From Gammaproteobacteria bacterium (GTDB lineage: Bacteria > Pseudomonadota > Gammaproteobacteria > Acidithiobacillales > Acidithiobacillaceae), in contig JAMCRJ010000080.1 of assembly GCA_023381645.1 (NCBI GenBank), forward strand, positions 1 to 44,689: a stretch of DNA of 44,689 nt, given 5' to 3'. The notes beneath the pieces are model-generated. The model saw only the letters and a list, made by a program, of their open reading frames with translations, was not told where the DNA came from and did not search any database. Below are positions 18,599 through 28,008 of the stretch, one piece after another (position 1 is the stretch's first letter; every line of letters begins with the position of its first letter). Both the position numbers and the translations under genes were made by a program.

Positions 18599-18641
18599 AC
18601 AGACCCCAGCGGCTGAAGAGTCCCTGGGGTCTGTGTATTTT
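18599..18641 (+). terminator. Intrinsic terminator of the atp operon
   Basis: A perfect 11-base inverted repeat (ACAGACCCCAG at 18599-18609, CTGGGGTCTGT at 18624-18634) encloses a 14-base loop and is followed by GTATTTTG. It lies between atpC and glmU and should end most atp transcripts. Confidence 0.85.
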
Positions 18642-18688
18642 GCGGTCTGGCGTTTATGCTGACAGACAACGCAGGGCATGGAGACATC

Positions 18689-20056
18689 ATGTTGACGGAT
18701 ATCGTAATTCTCGCTGCCGGGCAGGGTACGCGCATGCACTCGGCTTTACCCAAGGTGCTGCAACCGCTTGGGGGAAAACCAATGCTCGCCCACGTACTGG
18801 CTACGGCGGCAGAACTGGCGGTGCGGCGTATCCACGTTGTGGTCGGTTTCGGCGGCGATGCGGTGCAGGCCGCCTTTCCTGACGCGCAGGCGAGCTGGTG
18901 GAGCCAGGCACGGCAGCTCGGTACCGGCGATGCGCTGAAATCAGCGTTGCCCGGCCTCACGGGAGCGGACCGGGTATTGGTATTATACGGCGACGTACCC
19001 CTCTTGACGGCGGCGACACTGCGCGAATTTCTCCAACAAACCCCGGTGTCAGCAGTGGGATTGACGACGGCATCGGTAAGCGAGCCCCACGGTTACGGCC
19101 GGATTCTCCGCGATGCGGACGGTCAGGTGCAGGGTATCCGTGAGCACAAGGATTGCCAGACGGACGAACAGGCCATCTGCGAGATAAATCTTGGGATGAT
19201 GGTACTGCCGGTGCTGCCGCTGGCAAGCTGGCTACAGGGACTGTCTGCGCGCAATGCCCAGGGCGAGATTTACCTGACCGATGTCGTGGCGGCAGCGCGG
19301 GCGGACGGCCATGTCGTTTGGCCCTTTACACTGGCGGATGCGACCGAGGCTCTGGGGGTGAACGACCCCTCGCAGTTGGCGGATCTGGAGCGGGTGTTTC
19401 AGCGGCAGCAACTGCGCGCGCTGCAGATGCAGGGATTACGGGTAGCGGACCCCGCGCGGGTAGACATTCGTGGCGAGCTTACTTGCGGTCAGGACTGCTG
19501 GGTGGATCCCAACGTGTTGTTTGTCGGCGAGGTGCATCTGGGGCATCGGGTCCGCGTGGGAGCCGGCGCCGTTTTGCAGGATGCGCAGATTGGTGATGAT
19601 GTGGAGATTCTACCCTACAGCCTCATCGAAGGCGCCCAAATTGGGGCCGGGGCGCGGATAGGACCTTTTGCGCGGATTCGCCCCGGAACGGAGATCGGTG
19701 AAGCCGCTCATATCGGCAACTATGTCGAGGTGAAGGCCGCCAAAATCGGCGCGGGCAGCAAGGCCAATCACCTGACCTACATCGGTGACGCGGAGATCGG
19801 TACCGGGGTGAATGTGGGCGCGGGGACGATTACCTGCAATTATGACGGAGCGAAAAAACATCGGACCATCATCGGCAATGATGTGTTCATCGGCTCCGAC
19901 AGCCAGTTGGTGGCGCCGGTGACCGTTGGCGACGGAGCGACCATCGGCGCGGGCAGCACCATTACCAAAGAGGTGCCTCCAGGGGGGCTGACGCTGAGTC
20001 GCAGCCCGCAGCGTACCATTCCCCATTGGCAGCGGCCGCAGCGTGACAAAAAATAA
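18689..20056 (+). CDS. glmU: Bifunctional UDP-GlcNAc pyrophosphorylase / GlcN-1-P acetyltransferase GlmU
   Basis: The 455-residue enzyme makes UDP-N-acetylglucosamine for peptidoglycan and LPS. The N-terminal uridyltransferase starts with IVILAAGQGTRMHSALPKVL (about residues 5-24), and LVLYGDVPLL is the metal-binding loop. From about residue 250 the left-handed beta helix of hexapeptide repeats forms the acetyltransferase, with GNYVEVKAAKIGAGSKANHL, ITCNYDGAKKHRT and the terminal GDGATIGAGSTITKEVP. I place the start at the second ATG (18689), five bases after GGAG, because an earlier in-frame ATG at 18656 would add residues not seen in the family (E. coli GlmU has 456). glmS follows 45 bases later. 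Confidence 0.97.
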   Translation: MLTDIVILAAGQGTRMHSALPKVLQPLGGKPMLAHVLATAAELAVRRIHVVVGFGGDAVQAAFPDAQASWWSQARQLGTGDALKSALPGLTGADRVLVLYGDVPLLTAATLREFLQQTPVSAVGLTTASVSEPHGYGRILRDADGQVQGIREHKDCQTDEQAICEINLGMMVLPVLPLASWLQGLSARNAQGEIYLTDVVAAARADGHVVWPFTLADATEALGVNDPSQLADLERVFQRQQLRALQMQGLRVADPARVDIRGELTCGQDCWVDPNVLFVGEVHLGHRVRVGAGAVLQDAQIGDDVEILPYSLIEGAQIGAGARIGPFARIRPGTEIGEAAHIGNYVEVKAAKIGAGSKANHLTYIGDAEIGTGVNVGAGTITCNYDGAKKHRTIIGNDVFIGSDSQLVAPVTVGDGATIGAGSTITKEVPPGGLTLSRSPQRTIPHWQRPQRDKK

Positions 20057-20101
20057 TTCCGGATAACGCGAGATCGTCTTCGATAACAGGAGAACAGAAT
20101 C

Positions 20102-21937
20102 ATGTGCGGTATTGTCGGTGGGGTGAGCAAAACAGATCTGGTGCCGATGATCCTGGAGGGGCTGCAGCGCCTGGAGTATCGTGGCTACGACTCTGCCGGG
20201 CTGGCGATATTGGGGACCGGTACGGATTTGCTGCGGGTGCGCAGTGTCGGGCGGGTCGCCGAGCTGACCGCCGCCGTTGCCGCGCGCGGCTTGCAGGGTC
20301 AGGTGGGCATCGGCCACACGCGCTGGGCCACCCATGGCGGTGTCGCTGAATGCAATGCACATCCCATGATTTCCCATGAACAGATCGCCGTGGTCCATAA
20401 CGGCATCATCGAGAACTTTCATGCCCTGCGCGCGCGTCTGGAAGCCGGGGGATACACCTTCACCTCCGAGACCGATACAGAGGTCATCGCGCATCTGGTA
20501 CACCATTATCGGCAGACGGCCCCGGATTTGTTTTCGGCGACCCGCCTGGCGGTGGGTGATCTGCGCGGCGCCTACGCCATCGCGGTGATCTCCAGCAGCG
20601 ATCCGGAGACCGTGTGCGTGGCACGGATGGGCTGCCCGCTGCTGCTGGGCATTGCCGATGACGGGCATTACTTCGCCTCGGACGTGGCGGCCCTGCTGCC
20701 GGTGACGCGCCGCGTCTTGTATTTGGAAGATGGCGATGTAGCCATGCTACAGCGGCAAACCCTGCGGATTACGGATCAGGCGGGAGCGCCGCGGCGGCGT
20801 GAAGAACACTGGAGTCAGCTCAGTGCGGCGGCTGTCGATCTGGGGCCTTATCGCCACTTCATGCAGAAAGAAATCCATGAGCAACCCCGCGCCCTGGCCG
20901 ATACCCTGGAAGGTGCGCTGAACAGTCAACTGGATCTGACGGATCTCTGGGGAGATGGTGCCGCGGCCATGTTTCGCGATGTGGACCGGGTGCTGTTCCT
21001 GGCCTCCGGCACCAGCCACTACGCGACACTGGTGGGACGCCAATGGCTGGAAAGCATTGTGGGTATTCCGGCGCAGGCCGAGCTGGGGCACGAATATCGT
21101 TACCGGGATTCCATTCCGAACCCGCACCAGTTGGTGGTGACTCTCTCGCAATCCGGCGAAACGCTGGATACTTTCGAGGCCTTGCGCCATGCCAAGGATC
21201 TCGGCCATACCCGTACGCTGGCCATCTGCAACGTCGCGGAGAGTGCCATTCCGCGGGCGTCGGCACTGCGCTTCCTGACCCGTGCCGGTCCCGAGATCGG
21301 AGTGGCCTCGACCAAGGCGTTCACCACCCAGTTGGCGGCACTCTATCTGCTGGCCCTGTCCCTGGCCAAGGCGCAGGGGCGTCTGAACGATGTGCAGCAG
21401 GCTGATCACCTGGACGCCTTGCGGCAATTGCCGGGCAGTGTCCAGCACGCCCTGAACCTGGAGCCGCAGATTCGGGGTTGGGCGGCGCGTTTTGCCAGCA
21501 AGGACCATGCGCTTTTTCTGGGGCGCGGCCTGCACTACCCCATCGCGCTGGAGGGCGCGCTCAAACTCAAGGAAATCTCCTATATCCACGCCGAGGCTTA
21601 TCCCGCGGGCGAATTGAAGCATGGCCCCCTGGCCTTGGTGGACCGCGACATGCCCGTGGTGGTGATCGCGCCCAATGACCGCCTCCTCGAAAAGCTGGCG
21701 GCCAACATGCAGGAAGTCCACGCCCGTGGCGGTGAGCTTTATGTATTCGCTGATTCGGACAGCCACTTTAACGCCAGCGAGGGCGTGCATGTGATGCGTT
21801 TGCCGCGTCATGCCGGTCTGCTCTCCCCCATCGTCCACGCTATCCCGGTGCAATTGCTGGCCTATCACGCGGCGCTGGTGAAGGGCACCGATGTGGACCG
21901 GCCGCGTAACCTCGCGAAGAGCGTGACGGTGGAGTGA
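20102..21937 (+). CDS. glmS: Glutamine-fructose-6-phosphate aminotransferase (isomerizing) GlmS
   Basis: The 611-residue enzyme makes glucosamine-6-phosphate, the entry step to UDP-GlcNAc. Met1 is followed by Cys2, the glutaminase nucleophile after Met removal (CGIVGG). HTRWATHGG and [10 protein letters not shown] are glutaminase motifs, and two SIS domains follow, with [17 protein letters not shown] and the C-terminal [20 protein letters not shown]. The end LAKSVTVE is the conserved tail whose codons form the recognition part of attTn7 in many bacteria. AGGAGAA precedes the ATG. A Tn7-like end lies 13 bases after the stop. Confidence 0.98.
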   Translation: MCGIVGGVSKTDLVPMILEGLQRLEYRGYDSAGLAILGTGTDLLRVRSVGRVAELTAAVAARGLQGQVGIGHTRWATHGGVAECNAHPMISHEQIAVVHNGIIENFHALRARLEAGGYTFTSETDTEVIAHLVHHYRQTAPDLFSATRLAVGDLRGAYAIAVISSSDPETVCVARMGCPLLLGIADDGHYFASDVAALLPVTRRVLYLEDGDVAMLQRQTLRITDQAGAPRRREEHWSQLSAAAVDLGPYRHFMQKEIHEQPRALADTLEGALNSQLDLTDLWGDGAAAMFRDVDRVLFLASGTSHYATLVGRQWLESIVGIPAQAELGHEYRYRDSIPNPHQLVVTLSQSGETLDTFEALRHAKDLGHTRTLAICNVAESAIPRASALRFLTRAGPEIGVASTKAFTTQLAALYLLALSLAKAQGRLNDVQQADHLDALRQLPGSVQHALNLEPQIRGWAARFASKDHALFLGRGLHYPIALEGALKLKEISYIHAEAYPAGELKHGPLALVDRDMPVVVIAPNDRLLEKLAANMQEVHARGGELYVFADSDSHFNASEGVHVMRLPRHAGLLSPIVHAIPVQLLAYHAALVKGTDVDRPRNLAKSVTVE

Positions 21938-21950
21938 TGGGGCGGTTGGG

Positions 21951-21985
21951 TGTGCCGGTTAACGGACAATAGAGTTTCATCCTGA
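21951..21985 (+). mobile_element. Possible Tn7-like transposon end at the glmS attachment site
   Basis: Starting 13 bases after glmS, TGTG (21951-21954) is followed by GGACAATAGAGTTTCATCCTGA (only the first part need be compared: GGACAATA at 21964-21971). The 22 bases 21964-21985 agree with the TnsB-binding repeat at the Tn7 left end at about 17 positions, from memory of that repeat. Nine extra bases separate TGTG from GGACAATA. No second end and no tns gene are visible. Confidence 0.4.
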
Positions 21986-22011
21986 CTTTGCGCTCCAGAG
22001 GTGGTGGAGTA

Positions 22012-22275
22012 TGCTTGCATCTGGTGGAAAAATTCTTCACCTGGGTGGCCGACACGGCCGCCGATACCGGGTTACTGCCCAGCAATCCCATGAGCAAGGC
22101 ACTGGCCTATGCCCACAAACGCCGGGCGGGGCTGGAGGTCTTCCTGAGCGATGCCGATGTGCCCATCGACACCAATCATCTGGAAAGAGGCTTGCGGGTG
22201 ATCCCGCATGGGCCGGAAGGCTTGGCTGTTCTGCTGGACGGAACTAGAGGTGCCAAACAGGTCGGCATCCTATAG
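22012..22275 (+). pseudogene. IS66-family transposase C-terminal remnant, frameshifted
   Basis: The longest frame reads HLVEKFFTW, LLPSNPMSKALAYA, EVFLSDADVPIDTNHLERGL and RVIP, the C-terminal part of an IS66-type DDE transposase including the region with the last catalytic acidic residue. At about 22205 the match moves to the next frame ([13 protein letters not shown], from 22208), then by about 22245 returns to the first frame (GAKQVGIL) and ends at TAG where the family has a Gln. Two frame changes and a stop mean it is dead. The N-terminal two thirds, the accessory ORFs and the inverted repeats are absent. It lies between the Tn7-like end and htpG. Confidence 0.8.
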
Positions 22276-22363
22276 AGCCTGCCGATGGCAGGCACCACTT
22301 TCAGCCCGCTTACATTCAACCGTTCGCTCTCTGTGCGAACCCGTTACTTCATCAGGAGAGATC

Positions 22364-24253
22364 ATGGCCGCCAGCAAGGAAACCATGCAATTTCAAACCG
22401 AGATCAATCAGCTATTGCAGTTGATGATCCATTCGCTTTACTCCAACAAAGAGATCTTTCTGCGTGAGTTGATCTCCAATGCCTCTGATGCCTGCGACAA
22501 GCTACGTTTCGAGGCATTGGCCGACCCTGCCCTCTTAACAGGTGACAGCGAACTCAGGGTAGAGGTGGACTTCGATCCCGACGCCGGCACCATTACCGTG
22601 CGAGACAACGGTATTGGCATGAACCGCGACGAGGTGATTGCCAATATCGGCACTATCGCCAAATCCGGGACGCGAGAATTCTTTGAACGCCTCAGCGGCG
22701 ATCAGACCAAAGACGCCAAGCTGATCGGCCAGTTCGGGGTAGGTTTTTATTCGGCATTCATCGTTGCGGATCGCGTCAGCCTGAACACGCGTCGCGCCGG
22801 CATGGAGGCCGAGCATGGTGTTCGCTGGGAGTCGGACGGCACCGGATCCTACACCCTGGAAACCCTGAATCTGCCCGCACGTGGTACCGAAATCGTCTTG
22901 CACCTGCGCGAGGAAGAACGCCAGGACCTGCTCAGCGCCTGGCGCCTACGCGGCATCATCAACAAGTATTCGGACCACATACCCCTGTCGATCCGTATGC
23001 GCAAAATGGGCGAAGATGGCAAATCTGGCGACGAATGGGAAACGGTCAATAAGGCCTCCGCTCTCTGGCAACGATCCAAGTCCGAGATCAGCGACGACGA
23101 GTACAAAGAGTTTTATCGCTACGTCAGCCACGACTACGGTGACCCTCTGGCCTGGAGCCACAATCATGTCGAAGGACGACTGGAATACACCTCCTTACTC
23201 TTCATTCCTGCCAAAGCACCCTTTGATCTCTGGGATCACAACCATTCCCACGGCATCAAGCTCTATGTGCAGCGCGTCTTCATCATGGACGATGCCGAGC
23301 AGCTCCTTCCCCGCTACCTGCGCTTTGTGCGCGGTGTGATCGATTCCAGCGATTTGCCTCTTAACGTCTCCCGCGAGATTCTGCAAGGTAACCGAGTCAT
23401 TGATCAGATCCGCTCCGGTTCGGTGAAACGAATACTGGGGCTCCTGGAGGAAATGGCCGGGAAAGAGCCCGAAAAATATCAGACATTTTGGAATGAGTTC
23501 GGACGGGTACTCAAGGAAGGACCGGGCGAGGATTACAGCAACCGCGAACAGATCGCCAAGCTGCTACGCTTCGCCAGCACCCACACGGACACGGACACGC
23601 AAAATGTATCGCTGGCCGATTACCTCGCGCGTATGGCCGAGGGTCAAGACAAAATTTACTACATCACTGCGGACTCCTTCCTTGCCGCCAAGAACAGCCC
23701 GCAGTTGGAGTTGCTGCGCAAAAAAGGCATCGAAGTATTGCTGCTCAGTGATCGCGTAGATGAATGGCTGACCAGCCATCTGCCCGAATTTGAGGGTAAG
23801 CTACTGACATCTGTCGCCAAAGGTGCACTTGACCTGGGCGCCATCGAAACCGAAGAAGAACGCAAATCGCAGGAAGAAACGGAAAGGGGGGCGGAGGGTT
23901 TGGTGGAACGCATCAAAAACGCCTTGGGCGAGCGGGTGGAGGCTGTGCGCGTCTCCCATCGTCTGACCAGTTCTCCGGCCTGTATCGTCCTGGGCGAGCG
24001 GGACATGGCCCTGTACATGCAGCAACTGCTCAAGCAGGCCGGCCACGAAGTGTCCAGCACCAAACCTGTCCTGGAGATCAACCCCACCCATCCCATGCTG
24101 GCACGCATAGAAGGCGAAAAAGACGATACTCGCTTCTCCGAATGGTCAGCACTGCTGCTGGATCAAGCGATTCTGGCCGAGGGTGGGCAATTGGAAGACC
24201 CCGCCGGTTTTGTCGCCCGCATCAATCAGTTGATGCTTGCGCTGGCAGGCTGA
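22364..24253 (+). CDS. htpG: Molecular chaperone HtpG (Hsp90)
   Basis: The 629-residue product is bacterial Hsp90. The GHKL ATP-binding domain has [30 protein letters not shown] and [11 protein letters not shown]. The middle domain has [12 protein letters not shown] with the conserved arginine, and the C-terminal dimerisation domain ends [10 protein letters not shown]. The start at 22364 is supported by AGGAGAG four bases upstream and by matching the family N-terminus; the open frame upstream belongs to the IS66 remnant. No sigma32 promoter is obvious in the upstream DNA, part of which is transposon scar. Confidence 0.97.
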   Translation: MAASKETMQFQTEINQLLQLMIHSLYSNKEIFLRELISNASDACDKLRFEALADPALLTGDSELRVEVDFDPDAGTITVRDNGIGMNRDEVIANIGTIAKSGTREFFERLSGDQTKDAKLIGQFGVGFYSAFIVADRVSLNTRRAGMEAEHGVRWESDGTGSYTLETLNLPARGTEIVLHLREEERQDLLSAWRLRGIINKYSDHIPLSIRMRKMGEDGKSGDEWETVNKASALWQRSKSEISDDEYKEFYRYVSHDYGDPLAWSHNHVEGRLEYTSLLFIPAKAPFDLWDHNHSHGIKLYVQRVFIMDDAEQLLPRYLRFVRGVIDSSDLPLNVSREILQGNRVIDQIRSGSVKRILGLLEEMAGKEPEKYQTFWNEFGRVLKEGPGEDYSNREQIAKLLRFASTHTDTDTQNVSLADYLARMAEGQDKIYYITADSFLAAKNSPQLELLRKKGIEVLLLSDRVDEWLTSHLPEFEGKLLTSVAKGALDLGAIETEEERKSQEETERGAEGLVERIKNALGERVEAVRVSHRLTSSPACIVLGERDMALYMQQLLKQAGHEVSSTKPVLEINPTHPMLARIEGEKDDTRFSEWSALLLDQAILAEGGQLEDPAGFVARINQLMLALAG

Positions 24254-24265
24254 GCTTGTTTAACC

Positions 24266-24295
24266 AAAAACAGGAAATCCCCGGCTCTGCCGGGG
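24266..24295 (-). terminator. Intrinsic terminator downstream of polX
   Basis: CCCCGGC (24279-24285) and GCCGGGG (24289-24295) form a 7-base stem with a 3-base loop. Read on the minus strand the stem is followed by ATTTCCTGTTTTTGG, so it fits the end of the polX transcript; it could also slow htpG readthrough. Confidence 0.65.
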
Positions 24296-24315
24296 CGACC
24301 ATGGGCCATGCCCTG

Positions 24316-26046
24316 TCACCGGCTCATGGTTGCCGCCAGCAAGGGCCGCAACTCCTTGAGCGTCCTCGTATTGAGTACGTCTTTGTTCTCCAGCCAGCCG
24401 CGCTGCGCCTGCTGCAGTCCAAAATGTAGGTTGTCGAAGTCGTGAATACTGTGGGCGTCGGAATTGACGGCCAGCAGCACCCCTTCTTCCTTGGCCGTCC
24501 GCGCATGGATGTCGACGAGATCCAGCCGCTCGGGCTGAGCGTTGATCTCCAGAAAACATCCCCGCTCGCGTGCATGGCGGATGATGCGGGGCATGTCCAC
24601 ATCCATGGGTTCCCGGCTGCCGATGAGCCGCCCGCTGGGGTGGGCGAGGATGGTGAAATGGGGGCTGTCCATGGCCTTGAGGATGCGTGCGGTCTGTTTG
24701 CCCCTGGGCAGATCGAAGCGGTAATGCACCGCAGCCACCACCAGGTCCAGATCAGCCAGGATGGCGTCGGGTAAATCCAGGCTGCCGTCTTCCAGAATAT
24801 CCACCTCTATGCCCTTGAGGAGCGTGATACCATCGAGTTCGGTATTGAGGACATCAATCTCGTCCATCTGTCGGCGCAAACGCACCGGGTCGAGGCCATG
24901 GGCGACGGTCAGGTGGCGGCTGTGCTCGGTGATAGCCAGATATTCCAGACCCGCGGCCCGGGCCGCGGCAGCCATGTCCCGCATACTATGGTGGCCATCG
25001 CTGGCCTTGCTGTGGGCGTGAAGGTCACCGCGTAAATCGCCCATTGCCACCAGTTTCGGCAGATGTCCGGCGCGGGCGGCCTGGATCTCGCCGCGGTTCT
25101 CCCGCAGTTCCGGCTCGATATAGGGCAGGCCGACAGCGGCGTACACCGACTCCTCCGTGTCGCCGGCAATCCGTTCCTTCCCGCGAAAAAGTCCATATTC
25201 GTTGACCTTCAGACCCATATCCTGACCCATGCGGCGGATGGCGATGTTGTGGGGCTTGGAGCCGGTAAAATAATGCAGGGCGGCACCATAGGCGGATTCG
25301 TCCACGGCGCGCAGGTCCACCTGGAGCTTGTTTCGCAGGATTACGGTGGCCCGGGTGGTACCCTGGGAGAACACTTCCGCCACGTCCTCATAAGCGGTAA
25401 AGCGCTCCATGACCGGGCTGTCCGCAGTGGCCGTAACCAGTATATCCAGGTCGCCCACCGTATCCTTCCCGCGCCGGAAGCTGCCTGCCACCACTACCCG
25501 CCGCACACCGGGTACGTTCTGCAGATAGCGGACCAGGGCGGCGGCATACGGGGCGGCAACGGCGATGGGAAAACGGGGAACGGCGGCGATCTGGGCCTGG
25601 AGGGCTTCCAGGATGCGCGCTTCGGTTTTCTCACCAAAACCGGGGACGCTGCGAATGCGCCCCTCTCTGGCGGCGCGGGTGAGCTGGTCCACGGTTTCTA
25701 CGTCCAGTTCGTGCCAAAGCGCCTTGACCCGCTTGGGTCCAAGACCCGGCACCTTGAGCAGCTCCGTCAGCGCTGGTGGGGTCTGTTTTTCCAGTTTTTC
25801 GAGGAAAGAGCAGTGTCCCGTGGTGACGATTTCGATAATTTTTTTGGACAGATCCTCGCCGATGCCGGGCAGCTCGGTGAGATCCTCTCCAGCCTCCACC
25901 ATGGTCTTGAGGTCGCTGCTCAGCCCCAGCACGAGGCGGGCGGCGGTGCGGTATGCCCGCACCCGGAAGGGGTTGGCGTCCTCGATCTCCAAAAGATCAG
26001 CGATTTCGTCGAATGCGCGCGCGATGTCGGGGTTGAGAACGGGCAT
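24316..26046 (-). CDS. polX: Family X DNA polymerase with PHP domain (PolX)
   Basis: The 576-residue enzyme is a bacterial/archaeal PolX, a gap-filling repair polymerase. The N-terminal 8-kDa-like and HhH part has LPGIGEDLSKKI, VPGLGPKRVKALW and VPGFGEKTEARI. The nucleotidyltransferase motif AGSFRRGKDTVGDLDILV (about 181-198) supplies catalytic Asp residues. The C-terminal PHP domain (from about 335) keeps its metal ligands: DLHAHSKASDG, ITEHS, GIEVDI, AHPSGR, EINAQP and NSDAH, implying 3'-5' exonuclease or phosphatase activity. It is the last gene of a minus-strand set and starts three bases after the phosphoribosyltransferase stop. Confidence 0.95.
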   Translation of the reverse strand: MPVLNPDIARAFDEIADLLEIEDANPFRVRAYRTAARLVLGLSSDLKTMVEAGEDLTELPGIGEDLSKKIIEIVTTGHCSFLEKLEKQTPPALTELLKVPGLGPKRVKALWHELDVETVDQLTRAAREGRIRSVPGFGEKTEARILEALQAQIAAVPRFPIAVAAPYAAALVRYLQNVPGVRRVVVAGSFRRGKDTVGDLDILVTATADSPVMERFTAYEDVAEVFSQGTTRATVILRNKLQVDLRAVDESAYGAALHYFTGSKPHNIAIRRMGQDMGLKVNEYGLFRGKERIAGDTEESVYAAVGLPYIEPELRENRGEIQAARAGHLPKLVAMGDLRGDLHAHSKASDGHHSMRDMAAAARAAGLEYLAITEHSRHLTVAHGLDPVRLRRQMDEIDVLNTELDGITLLKGIEVDILEDGSLDLPDAILADLDLVVAAVHYRFDLPRGKQTARILKAMDSPHFTILAHPSGRLIGSREPMDVDMPRIIRHARERGCFLEINAQPERLDLVDIHARTAKEEGVLLAVNSDAHSIHDFDNLHFGLQQAQRGWLENKDVLNTRTLKELRPLLAATMSR

Positions 26047-26049
26047 GGC

Positions 26050-26718
26050 TTACGGATGCGGCGGTTTTTGTGGCGGCGGTGTTTTACGCAATATCTCCAG
26101 CACCTCTTCGTCCTTGACTTCCCGGAAATCCGTAAAGAACTCTCCTACCGCATGAAATGGCTCCGGGGCCGACAGGTAAACCAGATCATCTGCGAGGGGA
26201 CGCAAGCGTGCGATGGTGTCGGGCGGGGCCACGGCAAAGGCGGCGATCAGGCGTGCGGGCCGCTGCTGGCGAAGGAGACGCAATGCAGCCCCCAAAGTAG
26301 CGCCGGTGGCGACGCCGTCATCAACCACAATGACGATCCGGCCACGGGGATCGATGGCCGGGTGAATCGGCGTGTATTGCACCCGTCTCGCCCTGATCAC
26401 CTCCAGTTGCCGGGTGGCTTCGTCGCGAATGTACTGCTCGCCGATGCCCAGGCGGTCGGCAATGGGATCCATCCATACCCGCCCGTTTTCATCGACGGCG
26501 CCTACGGCATATTCGGGGTTGCCGGGCGCTCCGATTTTGCGTACCAGGACCACGTCAAGGTCGCCGTGCAGCGCGTTGGCGATGATGCGACCCATGGGCA
26601 GTGCCCCGCGGGGAATGGCGAGCACCAAGGGATCTTTGCCATCATAAGCGGCCAAGCTGCGCGCCAGTAATTCCGCTGCCGCTTCACGGTTGGCATAATG
26701 CGGGGGGTAAGTAGTCAT
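26050..26718 (-). CDS. Phosphoribosyltransferase-like protein
   Basis: The 222-residue protein has the type I PRTase fold. The PRPP-binding loop is IVIVVDDGVATGATLGAAL (about 128-146), a standard signature with two acidic residues and GxATGxT. The N-terminal LAIPRGALPMGRIIA and LVRKIGAPGNPEYAVGAV match the predicted PRTases often found next to hydrolases or chaperones; the substrate base is unknown. The start overlaps the cbpM stop as ATGA, so translation is likely coupled. The Pro-rich tail TPPPQKPPHP is unstructured. Confidence 0.88.
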   Translation of the reverse strand: MTTYPPHYANREAAAELLARSLAAYDGKDPLVLAIPRGALPMGRIIANALHGDLDVVLVRKIGAPGNPEYAVGAVDENGRVWMDPIADRLGIGEQYIRDEATRQLEVIRARRVQYTPIHPAIDPRGRIVIVVDDGVATGATLGAALRLLRQQRPARLIAAFAVAPPDTIARLRPLADDLVYLSAPEPFHAVGEFFTDFREVKDEEVLEILRKTPPPQKPPHP

Positions 26719-27011
26719 GATTGGAACCCCCTTAACCGCTCCAGCAAGTCCACCGCCAGCGCGGCACCTGCCATATCAATCTCCAGATCGCGGCTGAGGC
26801 GGCGGCTGAGGCGGGCGCGATAGAGATCGAGACTGCGGAAGCGCCAGTGCTGCGGGCCGCTGCCTTCGGGGTGAATGACGCCGTAATGCACCAGTTGCAC
26901 GGCTTCGCCCTCGGCGCAGTGCAGCAGGGTGCAAAAGTGCGGAAAATCGAAGCAGAAATCGCCCTCTTCCAGCAACTCCGCTTCGATGACGGTGATCGGT
27001 GGTGAAACCAT
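26715..27011 (-). CDS. cbpM: CbpM-like chaperone modulator
   Basis: The 98-residue protein lies 24 bases after the DnaJ-like gene. Its C-terminal helix (R-L-S-R-D-L-E-I-D-M-A-G-A-A-L-A-V-D-L-L) resembles the E. coli CbpM region A-L-D-W-P-G-I-A-V-A-L-x-L-M-D, and the preceding FRSLDLYRARLSRRL fits its MerR-like helices. In E. coli CbpM binds the J-domain of CbpA and blocks its activity. GAGGAG lies eight bases before the ATG. Family similarity is modest, but position strongly supports the call. Confidence 0.78.
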   Translation of the reverse strand: MVSPPITVIEAELLEEGDFCFDFPHFCTLLHCAEGEAVQLVHYGVIHPEGSGPQHWRFRSLDLYRARLSRRLSRDLEIDMAGAALAVDLLERLRGFQS

Positions 27012-27035
27012 GGCGCATTCTCCTCGGTCTTCTGG

Positions 27036-27989
27036 TCAGCGGCGGGGATGGAAGTCGGACATCTCTGCCAGTTGGTTCCACAGGGCTTTTTCCGATTCGC
27101 TGATTTTTTTGGGGACGACAATCTGGATTACGGCATACAAATCTCCAGGTGGTTTACTGCCGGCGCCCGGCAATCCCTTTTGACCGAGCCGCAGCTTCTG
27201 TCCGCTGGTGCTGCCGGCCGGAATCTTCATGCGCACGTCGCCATCCAGGGTGGGAACTTCGATGCTGGCGCCGAGCACCGCCTCCCACGGAGTGATGTGC
27301 AGGTCATGATATAAATCACTGCCCTCTATCCGAAACTTGGGGTGTGGCTGAAACTGGATGTGCAGGTATAGATCCCCATTGGGACCGCCACCCATACCCG
27401 GCGCACCCTGCCCGGCCATACGCAGTCGCTGTCCTTCGCGGATGCCTTTGGGGATCTTGACGGTCAGGCGTCGCGCTTCACGGCGCATACGGCCGTCGGG
27501 GCCCATGGTGGGCACTTCCAGGCTGATCTCACGCTGGGCGCCGTGGGCCGCGTCCTCCAGGCTGACGCGGATCGTGGCCTCGCTATCTTCGCCCTGGCTG
27601 CGGAATCCGCCCGCCCCGCCGCTACCGAAGCCCCCACCCGGCTGCTGGCGGAATATGGACTCGAAAAAGTCGCTGAATCCGCCCGCCCCGCCGCTACCGA
27701 AGCCACCCCCGCCAAAGCCACCCCCCGCCTGCTGACCCCAGCCGGGTGGGGGCCGGAACTCCTGTCCGGCGCGCCAGTTGCTGCCCAACTGGTTATAGGC
27801 GGCGCGTTTCTCCGGATCCTTGAGCACCTCATAGGCTTCCTGGAGATCCTTGAAGCGTTCCTCCGCATCCCTTTCCTTGCTCACATCCGGGTGATATTTA
27901 CGCGCCATTTTGCGATAAGACGCTTTGATGGCGTCGGCGTCGGCGCTGCGTTCGACTCCCAGAATTTTGTAGTAGTCCTTGTATTCCAA
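27036..27989 (-). CDS. cbpA: DnaJ-type co-chaperone CbpA
   Basis: The 317-residue protein has a J-domain (residues about 1-65: YKDYYKILGVERSADADAIK, then Y-R-K-M-A-R-K-Y-H-P-D-V with the HPD motif), a Gly/Phe-rich linker (about 85-140), and two C-terminal substrate-binding domains (I-R-V-S-L-E-D-A, then D-L-Y-H-D-L-H-I-T-P-W-E-A-V-L-G). There is no zinc-binding cysteine domain, so it is a class B J-protein like CbpA. I place the start at a TTG (27987-27989), because AAGGGGGA is just upstream and the J-domain begins there. The linker contains a 30-base tandem duplication described separately. Confidence 0.93.
   Translation of the reverse strand: MEYKDYYKILGVERSADADAIKASYRKMARKYHPDVSKERDAEERFKDLQEAYEVLKDPEKRAAYNQLGSNWRAGQEFRPPPGWGQQAGGGFGGGGFGSGGAGGFSDFFESIFRQQPGGGFGSGGAGGFRSQGEDSEATIRVSLEDAAHGAQREISLEVPTMGPDGRMRREARRLTVKIPKGIREGQRLRMAGQGAPGMGGGPNGDLYLHIQFQPHPKFRIEGSDLYHDLHITPWEAVLGASIEVPTLDGDVRMKIPAGSTSGQKLRLGQKGLPGAGSKPPGDLYAVIQIVVPKKISESEKALWNQLAEMSDFHPRR
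27603..27704. repeat. Two 30-base in-frame direct repeats in the cbpA linker
   Basis: Identical 30-base copies at 27603-27632 and 27675-27704 start GAATCCGCCC and end CCGAAGCC. They are 72 bases apart, so both encode the same G-x-G-S-G-G-A-G-G-F stretch in frame. Similar half-copies follow at about 27700-27730. Copy-number change would lengthen or shorten the linker without a frameshift. Confidence 0.85.
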
Positions 27990-28008
27990 CTCGTCCCCCT
28001 TATCATTG

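Noticed and set aside
22285..22467. A short frame crossing the htpG start
   Set aside because: It lies out of frame with htpG and has no similarity; htpG explains the DNA.
25063..26670. A 535-codon plus-strand frame opposite polX and the phosphoribosyltransferase
   Set aside because: It crosses two real genes antisense, has no known domain, and no ribosome site.
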